A program made the translations under genes and the position numbers. The notes beneath the pieces are model-generated. The model was not told where the DNA came from and made no database searches. It saw only the letters and a program-made list of their open reading frames with translations. Positions 19,980 through 30,028 of a stretch of DNA of 64,000 nucleotides are shown piece after piece. The stretch is from Streptococcus alactolyticus. GTDB lineage: Bacteria > Bacillota > Bacilli > Lactobacillales > Streptococcaceae. The stretch covers positions 62,001 to 126,000 of the forward strand of contig NZ_JAAXMT010000005.1 in assembly GCF_012277075.1 (NCBI RefSeq), given 5' to 3'. How positions within the stretch are numbered: the first letter of the stretch is position 1; every line of letters starts with the position of its first letter.

Positions 19980-20471
19980 ATGACAAAAACAGATGAAATG
20001 AAAGATTTAACCCTTTTGGGCAATCAAAAAACAGACTACATTTACGAATACGACCCAAATATTTTGGAGGCTTTTGATAACCGCCATGTCGATAACGACT
20101 ATTTTATCAAATTCAATTGCCCCGAATTCACGTCGCTGTGCCCTATGACTGGCCAGCCAGATTTTGCGACCATTTACTTTTCTTATATTCCTGACCAACG
20201 TTGCGTGGAATCAAAATCGCTGAAACTCTACCTATTTAGCTACCGCAATCATGGGGATTTTCATGAAAATTGCATCAATACCATTGGTAAGGATTTGATT
20301 GCGCTCTTGGAACCACGCTACCTTGAGGTTTGGGGAAAATTCACCCCACGTGGAGGCTTGTCGATTGACCCTTACTTTAATTATGGTAAACCAGGTACTA
20401 AGTATGAAAAAATGGCAGAGTACCGCTTGATGAATCACGACCTGTATCCTGAAACCATTGACAATCGTTAA
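19980..20471 (+). CDS. queF: NADPH-dependent 7-cyano-7-deazaguanine reductase
   Basis: Reduces preQ0 to preQ1, the ligand of the upstream riboswitch. It is the short, unimodular type (163 aa). The catalytic Cys is in [14 protein letters not shown] (about 53-55), and the QueF motif [16 protein letters not shown] follows at about 78. Last gene of the operon; a strong hairpin lies 9 bases after the stop. Confidence 0.95.
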   Translation: MTKTDEMKDLTLLGNQKTDYIYEYDPNILEAFDNRHVDNDYFIKFNCPEFTSLCPMTGQPDFATIYFSYIPDQRCVESKSLKLYLFSYRNHGDFHENCINTIGKDLIALLEPRYLEVWGKFTPRGGLSIDPYFNYGKPGTKYEKMAEYRLMNHDLYPETIDNR

Positions 20472-20480
20472 AAACATAAA

Positions 20481-20506
20481 AAAGAACCTACTAACAGGTT
20501 CTTTTT
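20481..20506. terminator. Bidirectional terminator between queF and the DUF308 gene
   Basis: AAAGAACCT/AGGTTCTTT is a perfect 9-bp stem with a 6-base loop. The A and T tracts on the two sides allow termination from both convergent genes. Confidence 0.85.
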
Positions 20507-20518
20507 AAGTATTTGGGG

Positions 20519-21016
20519 CTAGATACGGAATGAAAAGGCAATGCCTGACGCGCCGACTGCTATGAGCAAAAGTCCAGTCAAACGTCCGATGAAAATCGCA
20601 GACAATGTTGGGTTAAAGAGTAGGAAAATACCAAGGAAGATAGCCAAAATCGCAGAGCTTAGGAAACGATTGGCATCGTAAAAACCAGCTTTTCGCATTT
20701 GAATCCCACCGACCAAGCGAAGGAATCCACTAATTAAAATCCAATAAGCAGCAACCGTAATCACTACATTTGAGAGTGAAAAGGCAGAACTTGATAATAA
20801 AATAATCCCAAACACAATGGATAAGATGCTTTGCAACAAGTACCAAAATTGTCGTTCGACGCTATTGGTGTACATGATGAGGCTGGTTAACCCTGACATA
20901 AAGACCAAAAAAGCGATAATCCAACCAATCATAGCAGTTGTCGTAAAAGGACGGACAAAAAGCCAAATCCCAATCAGTAAGGCAATCACACCTGACCATA
21001 ATGAAAGACGTTTCAT
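20519..21016 (-). CDS. DUF308 (HdeD-like) membrane protein
   Basis: A 165-aa protein made almost wholly of about six short membrane helices, beginning MKRLSLWSGVIALLIGIWLF, and resembling the acid-resistance membrane protein HdeD. GGAGG precedes the ATG. HdeD-like proteins are linked to acid stress in enterobacteria; the role in streptococci is not established. Single gene, convergent with queF. Confidence 0.8.
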   Translation of the reverse strand: MKRLSLWSGVIALLIGIWLFVRPFTTTAMIGWIIAFLVFMSGLTSLIMYTNSVERQFWYLLQSILSIVFGIILLSSSAFSLSNVVITVAAYWILISGFLRLVGGIQMRKAGFYDANRFLSSAILAIFLGIFLLFNPTLSAIFIGRLTGLLLIAVGASGIAFSFRI

Positions 21017-21143
21017 AAAAGACCTCCTCGTTCGTTACCCTTATAGTACCATATTTTTAGCAAAAGGAAAAGGAAGCTGCTAAAGAATATCAACTATTTG
21101 CCAATCATTTGGATTTTCGGTGATTTTAAAGTCTCTTTTGTAA

Positions 21144-22601
<1,458 letters not shown>

Positions 22602-22620
22602 TCAGACGATTCTACCTCTA

Positions 22621-22648
22621 AAGAGCTCACTTAGTGGGCTCTTTTTTT
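22621..22648 (+). terminator. gdhA terminator
   Basis: AGAGCTCAC/GTGGGCTCT stem with a 3-base TTA loop and seven T. Confidence 0.88.
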
Positions 22649-22650
22649 GG

Positions 22651-22656
22651 TATAAT
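22651..22656 (+). promoter_or_regulatory. -10 box of the deformylase-like gene
   Basis: TATAAT directly after the gdhA terminator, 35 bases before ATG 22691. The -35 would overlap the terminator T-run and is not recognisable. Confidence 0.45.
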
Positions 22657-22690
22657 AATACTATCGGATAAAAGAACGATGGGAGAAAAC

Positions 22691-23101
22691 ATGATTAAAG
22701 AGATTGTAAAAGACACCTTTTTCTTGGCGCAAAAATCAGAAGACGCTACAAAAGACGATTTGTATTTAGCGCAGGACTTGCAAGATACCTTGGAAGCCAA
22801 TCGTGATCAGTGTATCGGCATGGCAGCCAATATGATTGGCGTGATAAAGCGTGTGATTATTGTGAATATGGGAGTGGCAGATGTGGTGATGTTCAATCCC
22901 GTCTTGCTCAACAAATCCATTCCATTTGATACCAAAGAATCTTGCCTATCATTGTCTGGGGCTCGTCCGACACGTCGTTACCAAACCATCGAAGTGTCTT
23001 TCTTAGATAAGTACTGGCAACGTCAAACCTTGACCTTAACAGGTTTACCAGCCCAAATTTGCCAGCATGAGCTTGACCATTTGGAAGGGATTATCATCTA
23101 A
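22691..23101 (+). CDS. Peptide deformylase-like protein with altered motif 1
   Basis: A 136-aa member of the deformylase family, smaller than the main streptococcal enzyme. Motif 2 is ESCLS (family EGCLS) and motif 3 is QHELDHLEG (HExDH), so the metal-binding Cys and two His are kept. Motif 1 is GMAANMIG instead of GLAAPQIG: the conserved Gln and Pro are lost. It may be a weakly active second deformylase or have another substrate. ATG 22691 has GGGAG 6 bases upstream; the longer frame would start inside the terminator. Confidence 0.8.
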   Translation: MIKEIVKDTFFLAQKSEDATKDDLYLAQDLQDTLEANRDQCIGMAANMIGVIKRVIIVNMGVADVVMFNPVLLNKSIPFDTKESCLSLSGARPTRRYQTIEVSFLDKYWQRQTLTLTGLPAQICQHELDHLEGIII

Positions 23102-23108
23102 TAAGAAG

Positions 23109-23136
23109 GAGCGTGGAGCGCCATGCTCTTTTTTTC
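23109..23136 (+). terminator. Terminator of the deformylase-like gene
   Basis: GAGCGTGG/CCATGCTC (one G-T pair) with AGCG loop, followed by a T-run. Confidence 0.82.
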
Positions 23137-23166
23137 TGAAAAAATGTGAAAAAGCAACGTTTTCAC

Positions 23167-23195
23167 TTGACAATGGTTTCCATGAGAACTATAAT
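23167..23195 (+). promoter_or_regulatory. Promoter of the marR-ABC exporter operon with internal inverted repeat
   Basis: TTGACA, 17-base spacer, TATAAT. The spacer holds ATGGTTTCCAT, a short inverted repeat that could be the operator for autorepression by the MarR protein; the operator assignment is inference. Confidence 0.8.
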
Positions 23196-23245
23196 GTTGT
23201 TTGTTAATAAATCGTGCTTATAAATGCTTAGAGAGTGAGGAGACA

Positions 23246-23680
23246 ATGCGCCCAAAAGATCCATTTTCACAATTTAGGGATTTTATTAATTTGATGGAAA
23301 ATCGTGTCAATCATCTTGCTGCGGTGTACGGAATTGAAAAACTAGCTGGTCCACAAGGATTTGTGGTGATGTATCTTTGTGAGGATAAAGGAAAAGAAAT
23401 CTTTATCAAAGACATTGAAAAGCGGTTAAACATTTCCAAATCAGTAACGAGTAACTTGATTAAACGTATGGAAAAAAATGGTTTTATCCAAGTGATTCCA
23501 TCAAAAGTGGATAAGCGCTACAAACAAGTTGTTTTAACAGAATTAGGTGAATCAAAAGCGAAGGCTATCAAGGCATTTCACGATGAAATGCATGACCAAG
23601 TGTTAAAAGGGATTAGCCGAGAGGATTTGAGAACCTCTTTTCGCGTCTTTAAACAAGCTTTAAAAAATTTAGAAAAATAA
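23246..23680 (+). CDS. MarR family transcriptional regulator
   Basis: A 144-aa winged-helix regulator: the recognition part is IFIKDIEKRLNISKSVTSNLIKRM (written here as two overlapping helices, about 51-74) followed by NGFIQVIPSKVDKRYKQVVL, the wing. It lies 10 bases before an ABC exporter gene pair, the classical arrangement of a drug-responsive local repressor. The start is ATG 23246 with GTGAGGAG upstream; the longer frame from 23201 would start at the transcription start site. Ligand unknown. Confidence 0.88.
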   Translation: MRPKDPFSQFRDFINLMENRVNHLAAVYGIEKLAGPQGFVVMYLCEDKGKEIFIKDIEKRLNISKSVTSNLIKRMEKNGFIQVIPSKVDKRYKQVVLTELGESKAKAIKAFHDEMHDQVLKGISREDLRTSFRVFKQALKNLEK

Positions 23681-23690
23681 GGAGTAAGGC

Positions 23691-25505
23691 ATGTTAAAAA
23701 TTTTGAAACGTTTAACGGCAAAGGAAATCACCATGCTTGTCTTTGCCATCTTATTCGTTTGCTTAAATGTGTATCTTGATTTGAAAATCCCAGATTACAT
23801 GTCAACGATTACCAAGCTCTTGTCAACGCAAGGGACAAAGGCGGATGATATTTTCGCTTGGGATGTTGATTCTCCAGGGATGCGAATGATTTTGTTATCG
23901 TTTGCTAGTTTCTTATCAGCTGTTGTTGTCGGCTTTTTAGCTTCTCGTATCGCGGCAAGTTTTAGTACGAGCTTGCGAGATGACATTTTCCACAGTGTTT
24001 TGAATTTCTCTGATGCTGAAATCAAGAAATTTTCAATTCCAAGTCTTTTAACCCGTACAACCAACGATATCACACAAATTCAATTGGTATTTACCATGGG
24101 AATTCAGGTGGTTACCAAAGGACCTATCATGGCTATTTGGGCCATTACGAAGATTGCCGATAAAAACCACGAATGGCTTTGGGTATTGATTGTCGCTGTT
24201 GCAGTCATGTTCTTGATGTTGACCTTCCTACTCATTGTCGTTATGCCTAAGCAACGTATTATCCAAAAATTAACGGATAAATTGAATAGTATTACTCGTG
24301 AGTCGTTGACTGGTATTCGTGTGGTTCGTGCTTACAACGCCGAATCTTACCAAGATGGCAAATTCGCCAAAGCCAATGACGATGTAACCAATACCAACTT
24401 GTTCATCAACCGTTCAATGGCTATCTTGTCACCAGTCATGACAGCAATCTCTAGCGGAATGACTTTGGCCATTTACTGGATTGGGGCACATTTGATTGAA
24501 GATGTGGCTATTCCAAAAGATCCAACTAAAATTGCTGGTGCCATGCATGACAAAGTCGGACTTTTCTCTGATATGATCGTTTACTCATCTTATGCCATGC
24601 AAGTCGTTATGGGATTTATGATGATGATTGTCGTCTTCTTCATTTTGCCACGTGCGGTTGTCGCAGCTGGTCGTATCAATGAGGTGCTAGAAACTAAGAC
24701 CTCAATTGCTTACCCTGAAGCTACTAAAGAACAACCAACTGAAAAAGGGTCTATCGAATTTGACAATGTGTCTTTCCGTTACAGCAAAACTTCAGAAGCT
24801 GTTTTGGAACACGTTTCATTCAAAGCTAAAGCTGGTGAAACGGTTGCCTTTATCGGTTCTACAGGTTCAGGTAAATCAACGCTTGTGAATTTGATTCCGC
24901 GTTTCTATGACGCTACTGAAGGAACGGTTAAAGTCGATGGTTTAGACGTTCGCCAATATGACCACGATACCTTGCATAATATTGTCGGTTATATTCCACA
25001 AAAAGCTGTCTTGTTTAGTGGTGATATCGCTTCTAATATGGACATGGGTGAAAGCCCTGAATCTCCTCTAAATGATAGCCAAATGTGGGAAGCACTAGAT
25101 TTGGCACAAGGTAGAGAATTTGTGGAACGCAAAGAAGGGCAACTGAAAGCGCCTGTATCACAAGGCGGCCAAAACTTCTCTGGTGGTCAAAAACAACGTT
25201 TGGCGATTGCACGTGCTTTGGCGCGTAAACCTGAAATTATCATTTTCGATGATTCCTTCTCTGCTCTTGATTACAAGACAGACCGTATCTTACGTACTCA
25301 ATTAAGAGAAAAAACAAGTCACATGACAAAATTGATTGTGGCGCAACGTATTGCAACCATTATGGACGCCGACCAAATCCTTGTTCTAGACAAAGGTCGT
25401 GTGGTTGGTCAAGGAACACACAAAGAATTGTTGGCATCTAATGAAGTTTACCGTGAAATTGCGTACTCACAATTATCTAAGGAGGAATTAGAAAATGGAA
25501 AATAA
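23691..25505 (+). CDS. Heterodimeric ABC exporter, degenerate-site subunit (second pair)
   Basis: A 604-aa half-transporter. Membrane domain about 1-340; Walker A GSTGSGKST, signature FSGGQKQR, Walker B IIFDDSFSALD with Asp at the catalytic Glu position, and Q in place of the switch His (IVAQRIA). This is the same pattern as the product of 14466-16205, so the two pairs are paralogous systems. Controlled by the preceding MarR gene. Its end overlaps the partner by 11 bases. Confidence 0.9.
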   Translation: MLKILKRLTAKEITMLVFAILFVCLNVYLDLKIPDYMSTITKLLSTQGTKADDIFAWDVDSPGMRMILLSFASFLSAVVVGFLASRIAASFSTSLRDDIFHSVLNFSDAEIKKFSIPSLLTRTTNDITQIQLVFTMGIQVVTKGPIMAIWAITKIADKNHEWLWVLIVAVAVMFLMLTFLLIVVMPKQRIIQKLTDKLNSITRESLTGIRVVRAYNAESYQDGKFAKANDDVTNTNLFINRSMAILSPVMTAISSGMTLAIYWIGAHLIEDVAIPKDPTKIAGAMHDKVGLFSDMIVYSSYAMQVVMGFMMMIVVFFILPRAVVAAGRINEVLETKTSIAYPEATKEQPTEKGSIEFDNVSFRYSKTSEAVLEHVSFKAKAGETVAFIGSTGSGKSTLVNLIPRFYDATEGTVKVDGLDVRQYDHDTLHNIVGYIPQKAVLFSGDIASNMDMGESPESPLNDSQMWEALDLAQGREFVERKEGQLKAPVSQGGQNFSGGQKQRLAIARALARKPEIIIFDDSFSALDYKTDRILRTQLREKTSHMTKLIVAQRIATIMDADQILVLDKGRVVGQGTHKELLASNEVYREIAYSQLSKEELENGK

Positions 25506-27267
25506 AAAGAAAACAAGTTTCTATAGTCAATTGAAACCTTATATCAAAGGTTTCAGACTTCCATTTCTCCTTGCGGTTATTGGTGCTTGTATTTCAGCCA
25601 CGGTAACGGTTATCGGTCCTGATAAGCTAAAAGAAATCACCAATACCATTACCAAAGGCTTAACACCAACGGCTACTGGAACGATTCCAGGTATTGATTT
25701 GGATAAAATTGGTCATATTGCGATGACCTTGGCCATTTTGTATGGGATTGCAGCTGTTGTGGGTTACATTCAAAACTTCACTGTGGCCACTATCGTTCAA
25801 CGTTTTTCACAACGTTTGCGTCGAGCTATCCAAGATAAGATTGATAATGTGCCATTGAATTATTTCGATAGCCATGCCCAAGGGGATACCTTGTCACGCG
25901 TCACAAACGACGTCGATTTGTTCGCCCAATCACTTAACCAAAGTTTAGGAACACTGGTAACATCAACGATGTTGTTGATTGGCTCAATCATCATGATGTT
26001 CTATTCAAACATCAGCATGGCCTTCACTACAATTGGTTCTGTCTTGATTGGTTTTGTCTTGGTGATCGTGATTATGGGTTCTTCACAACCCCTCTTCAAA
26101 CGCCAACAAAATAACCTAGCTGCCATTAACGGTTATGTCGAAGAAATTTATTCTGGTCATAACGTGATAACAAGCTACAATGCAGCAGAAGAAGTGAGCG
26201 AATCCTTTAAAGAATTGAACCAAAACCTTTACAAATCAATGTGGCAATCACAATTCTTATCAGGTATTATGATGCCTTTGATGATTTTCATTGGTAACTT
26301 TGGTTACGTTATGGTCTGTGTCGTTGGTGCGGTCAAAGTTATCAACGGTGACCTAAACATGGGTGACGTTGTTGCCTTCATGACTTATGTGCGTATCTTC
26401 TCACAACCCCTTTCTCAAATCGCTCAAGCCTTCACCCAATTGCAATCAGCTATTGCCGCTATGGGACGTGTCTTTGATTTCCTTGGCGAAGAAGAAATGG
26501 AAGACGATTCTGATAAGAAACGTCAACTTAACCATGTGAAAGGTGAAGTCGCTTTTGATAATGTTTTCTTTGGTTACTCTAAAGATAAAACCATTATTCA
26601 TGACTTTTCAGCTGTGGCAAAACCTGGTCAAAAAGTTGCGATTGTTGGACCAACAGGTGCTGGTAAAACTACCATTGTTAACTTGTTGATGAAATTCTAC
26701 AACATTGATAAAGGTCGCATCAGTATTGACGGCGTGGATACGCGTTTGATGTCACGTGAAGAAGTGCATGACCAATTCTCAATGGTGCTTCAAGACACTT
26801 GGTTGTTTGAAGGAACTATTAAGGAAAACTTGGTTTATAACCAAGAAAACATCACTGATGCGCAAGTCATTGCAGCAGCTAAGGCTGTTGGTGTGCACCA
26901 CTTTATCATGACCTTGCCAGACGGTTACGACACTTATTTGGATGATTCCGTAACGCTTTCAATCGGTCAAAAACAATTGTTGACCATTGCGCGTTCTCTG
27001 TTGAAAGATGCTCCATTGCTTATTTTGGACGAAGCCACATCTTCAGTTGATACACGTACTGAAGAATTGATTCAAAAAGCTATGGATAAATTGATGGAAG
27101 GACGCACATCATTTGTGATCGCTCACCGTCTATCAACCATTAAAAATGCCGATTTGATTCTCGTGATGAAAGATGGTAATATCATCGAACAAGGTAACCA
27201 CGATGAATTGATGGAACAAGGTGGCTTCTATTCAGATCTTTACAATTCACAATTTGAAGTCGCTTAA
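25495..27267 (+). CDS. Heterodimeric ABC exporter, catalytic subunit (second pair)
   Basis: A 590-aa half-transporter with six membrane segments, Walker A GPTGAGKTT, degenerate signature LSIGQKQL, Walker B LILDEATSSVD and switch His in VIAHRLST. It complements the degenerate subunit. Family members export drugs, peptides or lipids; with a MarR regulator, efflux of a toxic compound is likely. A strong hairpin follows. Confidence 0.9.
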   Translation: MENKKKTSFYSQLKPYIKGFRLPFLLAVIGACISATVTVIGPDKLKEITNTITKGLTPTATGTIPGIDLDKIGHIAMTLAILYGIAAVVGYIQNFTVATIVQRFSQRLRRAIQDKIDNVPLNYFDSHAQGDTLSRVTNDVDLFAQSLNQSLGTLVTSTMLLIGSIIMMFYSNISMAFTTIGSVLIGFVLVIVIMGSSQPLFKRQQNNLAAINGYVEEIYSGHNVITSYNAAEEVSESFKELNQNLYKSMWQSQFLSGIMMPLMIFIGNFGYVMVCVVGAVKVINGDLNMGDVVAFMTYVRIFSQPLSQIAQAFTQLQSAIAAMGRVFDFLGEEEMEDDSDKKRQLNHVKGEVAFDNVFFGYSKDKTIIHDFSAVAKPGQKVAIVGPTGAGKTTIVNLLMKFYNIDKGRISIDGVDTRLMSREEVHDQFSMVLQDTWLFEGTIKENLVYNQENITDAQVIAAAKAVGVHHFIMTLPDGYDTYLDDSVTLSIGQKQLLTIARSLLKDAPLLILDEATSSVDTRTEELIQKAMDKLMEGRTSFVIAHRLSTIKNADLILVMKDGNIIEQGNHDELMEQGGFYSDLYNSQFEVA

Positions 27268-27275
27268 TAGACAGG

Positions 27276-27307
27276 AAAAATCAGACGTAGCTCTGGTTTT
27301 TCTTTTT
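27276..27307 (+). terminator. Terminator of the marR-ABC exporter operon
   Basis: AAAAATCAGA/TCTGGTTTTT (10 bp with one G-T pair), loop CGTAGC, followed by CTTTTTT. Confidence 0.85.
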
Positions 27308-27350
27308 TGTCTGATGCCAAAACCAAATAGTTGACGCAAGTGGAGGTCTG

Positions 27351-27396
27351 TACCATAATTGGTAGCGTCATGAAAGCCGTTTCAGATACTACCAAT
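27351..27396 (+). repeat. Nested inverted repeats before the disrupted permease gene
   Basis: TACCATAATTGGTA (27351-27364) is a 5-bp inverted repeat, and ATTGGTAG (27358-27365) is perfectly complementary to CTACCAAT (27389-27396). The two pairings exclude each other. It could be an operator or a leader switch for the permease gene that follows; no T-run is close enough to call a terminator. Confidence 0.45.
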
Positions 27397-27493
27397 TTAT
27401 CTTTTTGCCATACCAAAAAATGTTATTGCAAGAGAGATTGTGGTATGCTGATACTGTTATGGAAACTTATCGGAAAGTTAGTAGGAAAAGCCA

Positions 27494-27845
27494 ATGATTC
27501 AAGACATTATCACCTATTTTGTAAATAATGGTCAGACGTATTTAACTTATGTCGGGCAGCATTTGAGCTTGAGTATCGAAGCTCTGGTACTGGCTTGTGT
27601 GCTGGCGCTTCCTCTGGCTTATTTTTCTTATGAAAAGCCTTGGGTCCAGCAGGTATCAACCCTTTTGACGCAAGGTTTGCGGGTTATTCCTAGCCTTGGG
27701 ATATTGTTTATTCTCATTCCTTTTATCGGAGTGGGGCGGCTGCCTGCCTTAATTGCTTTGGTTATTCTGGGTATTCCTCCCATTTTGCTGCAGACCATTA
27801 TCGGTTTTGAATCGGTGTCGGACACTCTAGTGAAAACAGCGCTTG
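27494..27845 (+). pseudogene. 5' fragment of an osmolyte-type (OpuCB/ProW-like) ABC permease
   Basis: The first about 115 codons encode the N-terminal half of a binding-protein-dependent permease: MIQDIITYFVNNGQTYLTYV, three membrane segments and GIPPILLQTIIGFESVSD, the loop that normally runs ...GFxxVDPxLxEAAxGMG. At about 27840-27860 the sequence changes in frame to a polyprenyl synthase. The missing C-terminal part reappears on the same strand at about 32225-32401, so a 4.4-kb segment has been inserted into, or has replaced the middle of, this gene. The fused frame is 275 codons and has no stop, so a chimeric protein could be made, but it should have neither activity. Confidence 0.75.
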
Positions 27846-28321
27846 GACGTAGCATCAAAGGAAAAACGGCTGAATTATTTTGGTTAGCTTGTAAAGAAGG
27901 GGCTTATTTCGGTGGTTGCGATGTGCAAACAGTACGTTTAGCCGGCCGAATTGGTCGTAACATCGGTTTTGCTTTTCAAATCTATGATGATATCCTAGAC
28001 TATACTGCTGATCAGGATAAACTTAAAAAGCCAGTGCTTGAAGACTTAGGACAAGGCATCTATACCTTACCGCTACTTTTAGCCAAACAACAAAATCCTG
28101 AAGCATTGATTCCTTATCTATGTAAACAATCAGCGATTACTCCTGATGAGATTACTGAGGTCGCAAAGCTAGTTGTTCAATTAGGAGGCGTAGAGCAAGC
28201 AAAACAAATGGCTCAGGCTTTCACTCAAAAAGCTTTGATCGATATTAAAAAATTACCAAATTCTCCAGCCAAAGATTGCATTCAACAATTAACTTTACAA
28301 TTATTACAGCGTCAATATTAA
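27846..28321 (+). pseudogene. 3' fragment of a polyprenyl diphosphate synthase
   Basis: About 158 codons of the C-terminal half of a trans-polyprenyl synthase (heptaprenyl synthase component II-like): KGKTAELFWLACKEGAYFGG, then GRNIGFAFQIYDDILDYTAD with the second Asp-rich motif DDILD. The first Asp-rich motif (DDxxD) and the N-terminal half are absent, so it cannot be an active enzyme. It is fused in frame to the permease fragment upstream. It marks the left end of an acquired segment. Confidence 0.8.
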
Positions 28322-28325
28322 CTTT

Positions 28326-28356
28326 AATCGTAAAGTAGCTTGGCTATTTTACGATT
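28326..28356 (+). terminator. Hairpin after the polyprenyl synthase fragment
   Basis: AATCGTAAAGTAGC pairs with GCTATTTTACGATT (one G-T) around TTG, a 14-bp hairpin 4 bases after the stop. The following tract is AT-rich rather than a pure T-run. Confidence 0.65.
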
Positions 28357-28462
28357 ATTTATTATATATAGTCCGTTTTTATAAGAATTCCTATTCTAAA
28401 ATATTCTTTCTGAATATATTCCCTCCATTCATTCATTTTTTTTATTAATCCAATGCTTTATT

Positions 28463-28517
28463 TTGGATATTTTTTTTATTTGGTTGTATAATACAACAGA
28501 AAGTTGTATAATACAAC
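28463..28517 (+). promoter_or_regulatory. Promoter with two tandem 15-bp palindromic operators
   Basis: GTTGTATAATACAAC occurs twice, at 28483-28497 and 28503-28517. Each copy is a perfect palindrome (odd centre), and the copies are exactly 20 bp apart, two helical turns, so dimers would bind the same face. TTGGAT (28463-28468) with an 18-base spacer puts the -10 TATAAT inside the first copy. A repressor bound here would block transcription of the MFS and bile salt hydrolase genes. The rest of 28322-28690 is AT-rich non-coding DNA with a hairpin GAAGATT...AATCTTC near 28519-28548. Confidence 0.72.
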
Positions 28518-28690
28518 AGAAGATTAATTGACTTCAATCAATCTTCTATTGATATCTCATTGATTCTCTTAATTATTGAATAAATCATTTTATATGTTAT
28601 TCTCTAAAAATAAAATATTCACAAAAAAGGAGGTCTGTTATCATTTTTAAGAGATCAATGTTTTATAAATAAATATTGAGGTGATAATTT

Positions 28691-29995
28691 ATGACAAAAG
28701 TGTCTAAAGGTAGTAAACATTTAATTATTTTTGCTTGTATGCTATTACAAGCCATTCCTTATGGCATTGCACAAAACATCCCTCCATTATTCATTCACTA
28801 TTTAGAGAAAGAATATCATTTTAGTGTCCAAAGTGTTGGTTATATTTTTATGATTGGCGCTTTAGCAGCATCATTAATTTCACCAATGGCTGGTAAAATG
28901 TATAGTAAATTTCCAGTCAAGCTAATGATGTTAGGTGGATTAATTTTGTCTGCTTGTGGAGTTATGTTAAACGCAGTTTCAAGCAAATTATGGATGTTTT
29001 TAGTAGCAAATGCAATTACTCAAATAGGAACTGTTACGTTTTCAGGTTTAGGGGTACCGTTTTTAATCGCTACTTGGTTTGATGAAAAATCTAAAGCTAG
29101 CGCACTAGGAATTGCCTTTGCAGGTGGTTCTATCGGGAATTTCTTCTTACAACCTATCGTAACCAACCTACTCAATCATTATGAATTACATAAAGTCTAT
29201 TTCATGTGTGCATTGGCTTCCTTGGTTGTTGGGGTACTTGTTGGTGTGCTTTTAATCCATCCTAACAAACAACCTATCGAATCTAGTGCTACCAAACAAT
29301 CAACTGATTCTTCTAAAGACTCAAAAATCTCTACAAATCAATCTGTTCCCCAAGGTACCCATCCTGCTAATACTCAAACCGGTATCGGCTATAAAAAAAC
29401 TACCCAACAAAAAAGTTTTTGGGCATTATCTTGTTTTTATTTAATTATAGGATTAGCTATTTCTGCTCTTTCCAGTCAATATGCAAACTTTTTCGCTTCT
29501 ATTCATATCAATACTACCTTAATTGGTACGATTGGCTCTACGTTTGCCATTGCTTGTTTGGTTGGAAATGTTGGCGGAGGTTTCTTATTCTCAAAAATTG
29601 GTGTACGCAACGCCATGTTTTTAGCCTTTATTTTACAACTAGTTACCGTTATCTTGCTAATTGCTAGTATTTTTATTCCTAGCATTAAAGTCTTTTCTGC
29701 ATTTGCTTGGGCCGTCCTTTATGGTTTTAATGTTTACTCTTATATGAGTGCACCGGCTGTAATGATGCAAACACTCTTCGGTATGAAAGACACCAGTCAA
29801 ATACTAGGTGTATTTAGTATCTTTTTTGCAGTTGGCTTTGCTTTAGGAAATATTGTATTTGGTTTCTTTGTTGATACCTTTGGCTTTACTGCAGCTTGGA
29901 TTAGCATTTTATGTTATGTACTTATCGGATTTTCTGGTTTATTATTCTTCATTACCGATATTCAAAAACATAAATTTGCCGATCAAACTGCTTAA
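28691..29995 (+). CDS. MFS transporter, probable conjugated bile salt transporter
   Basis: A 434-aa major facilitator protein with 12 predicted membrane segments and a long polar loop in the middle (about 195-240, Ser/Thr/Lys/Gln-rich). It has the OxlT-like layout (IPPLFIHYLEKEYHFSVQSV at the start; GLGVPFLIATWFDEKSKASA at about 117). Adjacent genes CbsT1/CbsT2 and a bile salt hydrolase occur in Lactobacillus, where the MFS proteins carry taurocholate. The hydrolase gene 33 bases downstream suggests the same job here. GAGGTGAT precedes the ATG. The DNA is AT-rich compared with its neighbours. Confidence 0.82.
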   Translation: MTKVSKGSKHLIIFACMLLQAIPYGIAQNIPPLFIHYLEKEYHFSVQSVGYIFMIGALAASLISPMAGKMYSKFPVKLMMLGGLILSACGVMLNAVSSKLWMFLVANAITQIGTVTFSGLGVPFLIATWFDEKSKASALGIAFAGGSIGNFFLQPIVTNLLNHYELHKVYFMCALASLVVGVLVGVLLIHPNKQPIESSATKQSTDSSKDSKISTNQSVPQGTHPANTQTGIGYKKTTQQKSFWALSCFYLIIGLAISALSSQYANFFASIHINTTLIGTIGSTFAIACLVGNVGGGFLFSKIGVRNAMFLAFILQLVTVILLIASIFIPSIKVFSAFAWAVLYGFNVYSYMSAPAVMMQTLFGMKDTSQILGVFSIFFAVGFALGNIVFGFFVDTFGFTAAWISILCYVLIGFSGLLFFITDIQKHKFADQTA

Positions 29996-30028
29996 TGTAT
30001 AATTTTTTGAAAGGAGTGCATCATATTT

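Noticed and set aside
27494..28321. A novel 275-aa permease/prenyltransferase fusion protein
   Set aside because: Both halves lack essential parts (permease C-terminus; first Asp-rich motif of the synthase) and the permease tail lies 4.4 kb away, so an accidental fusion is more likely.
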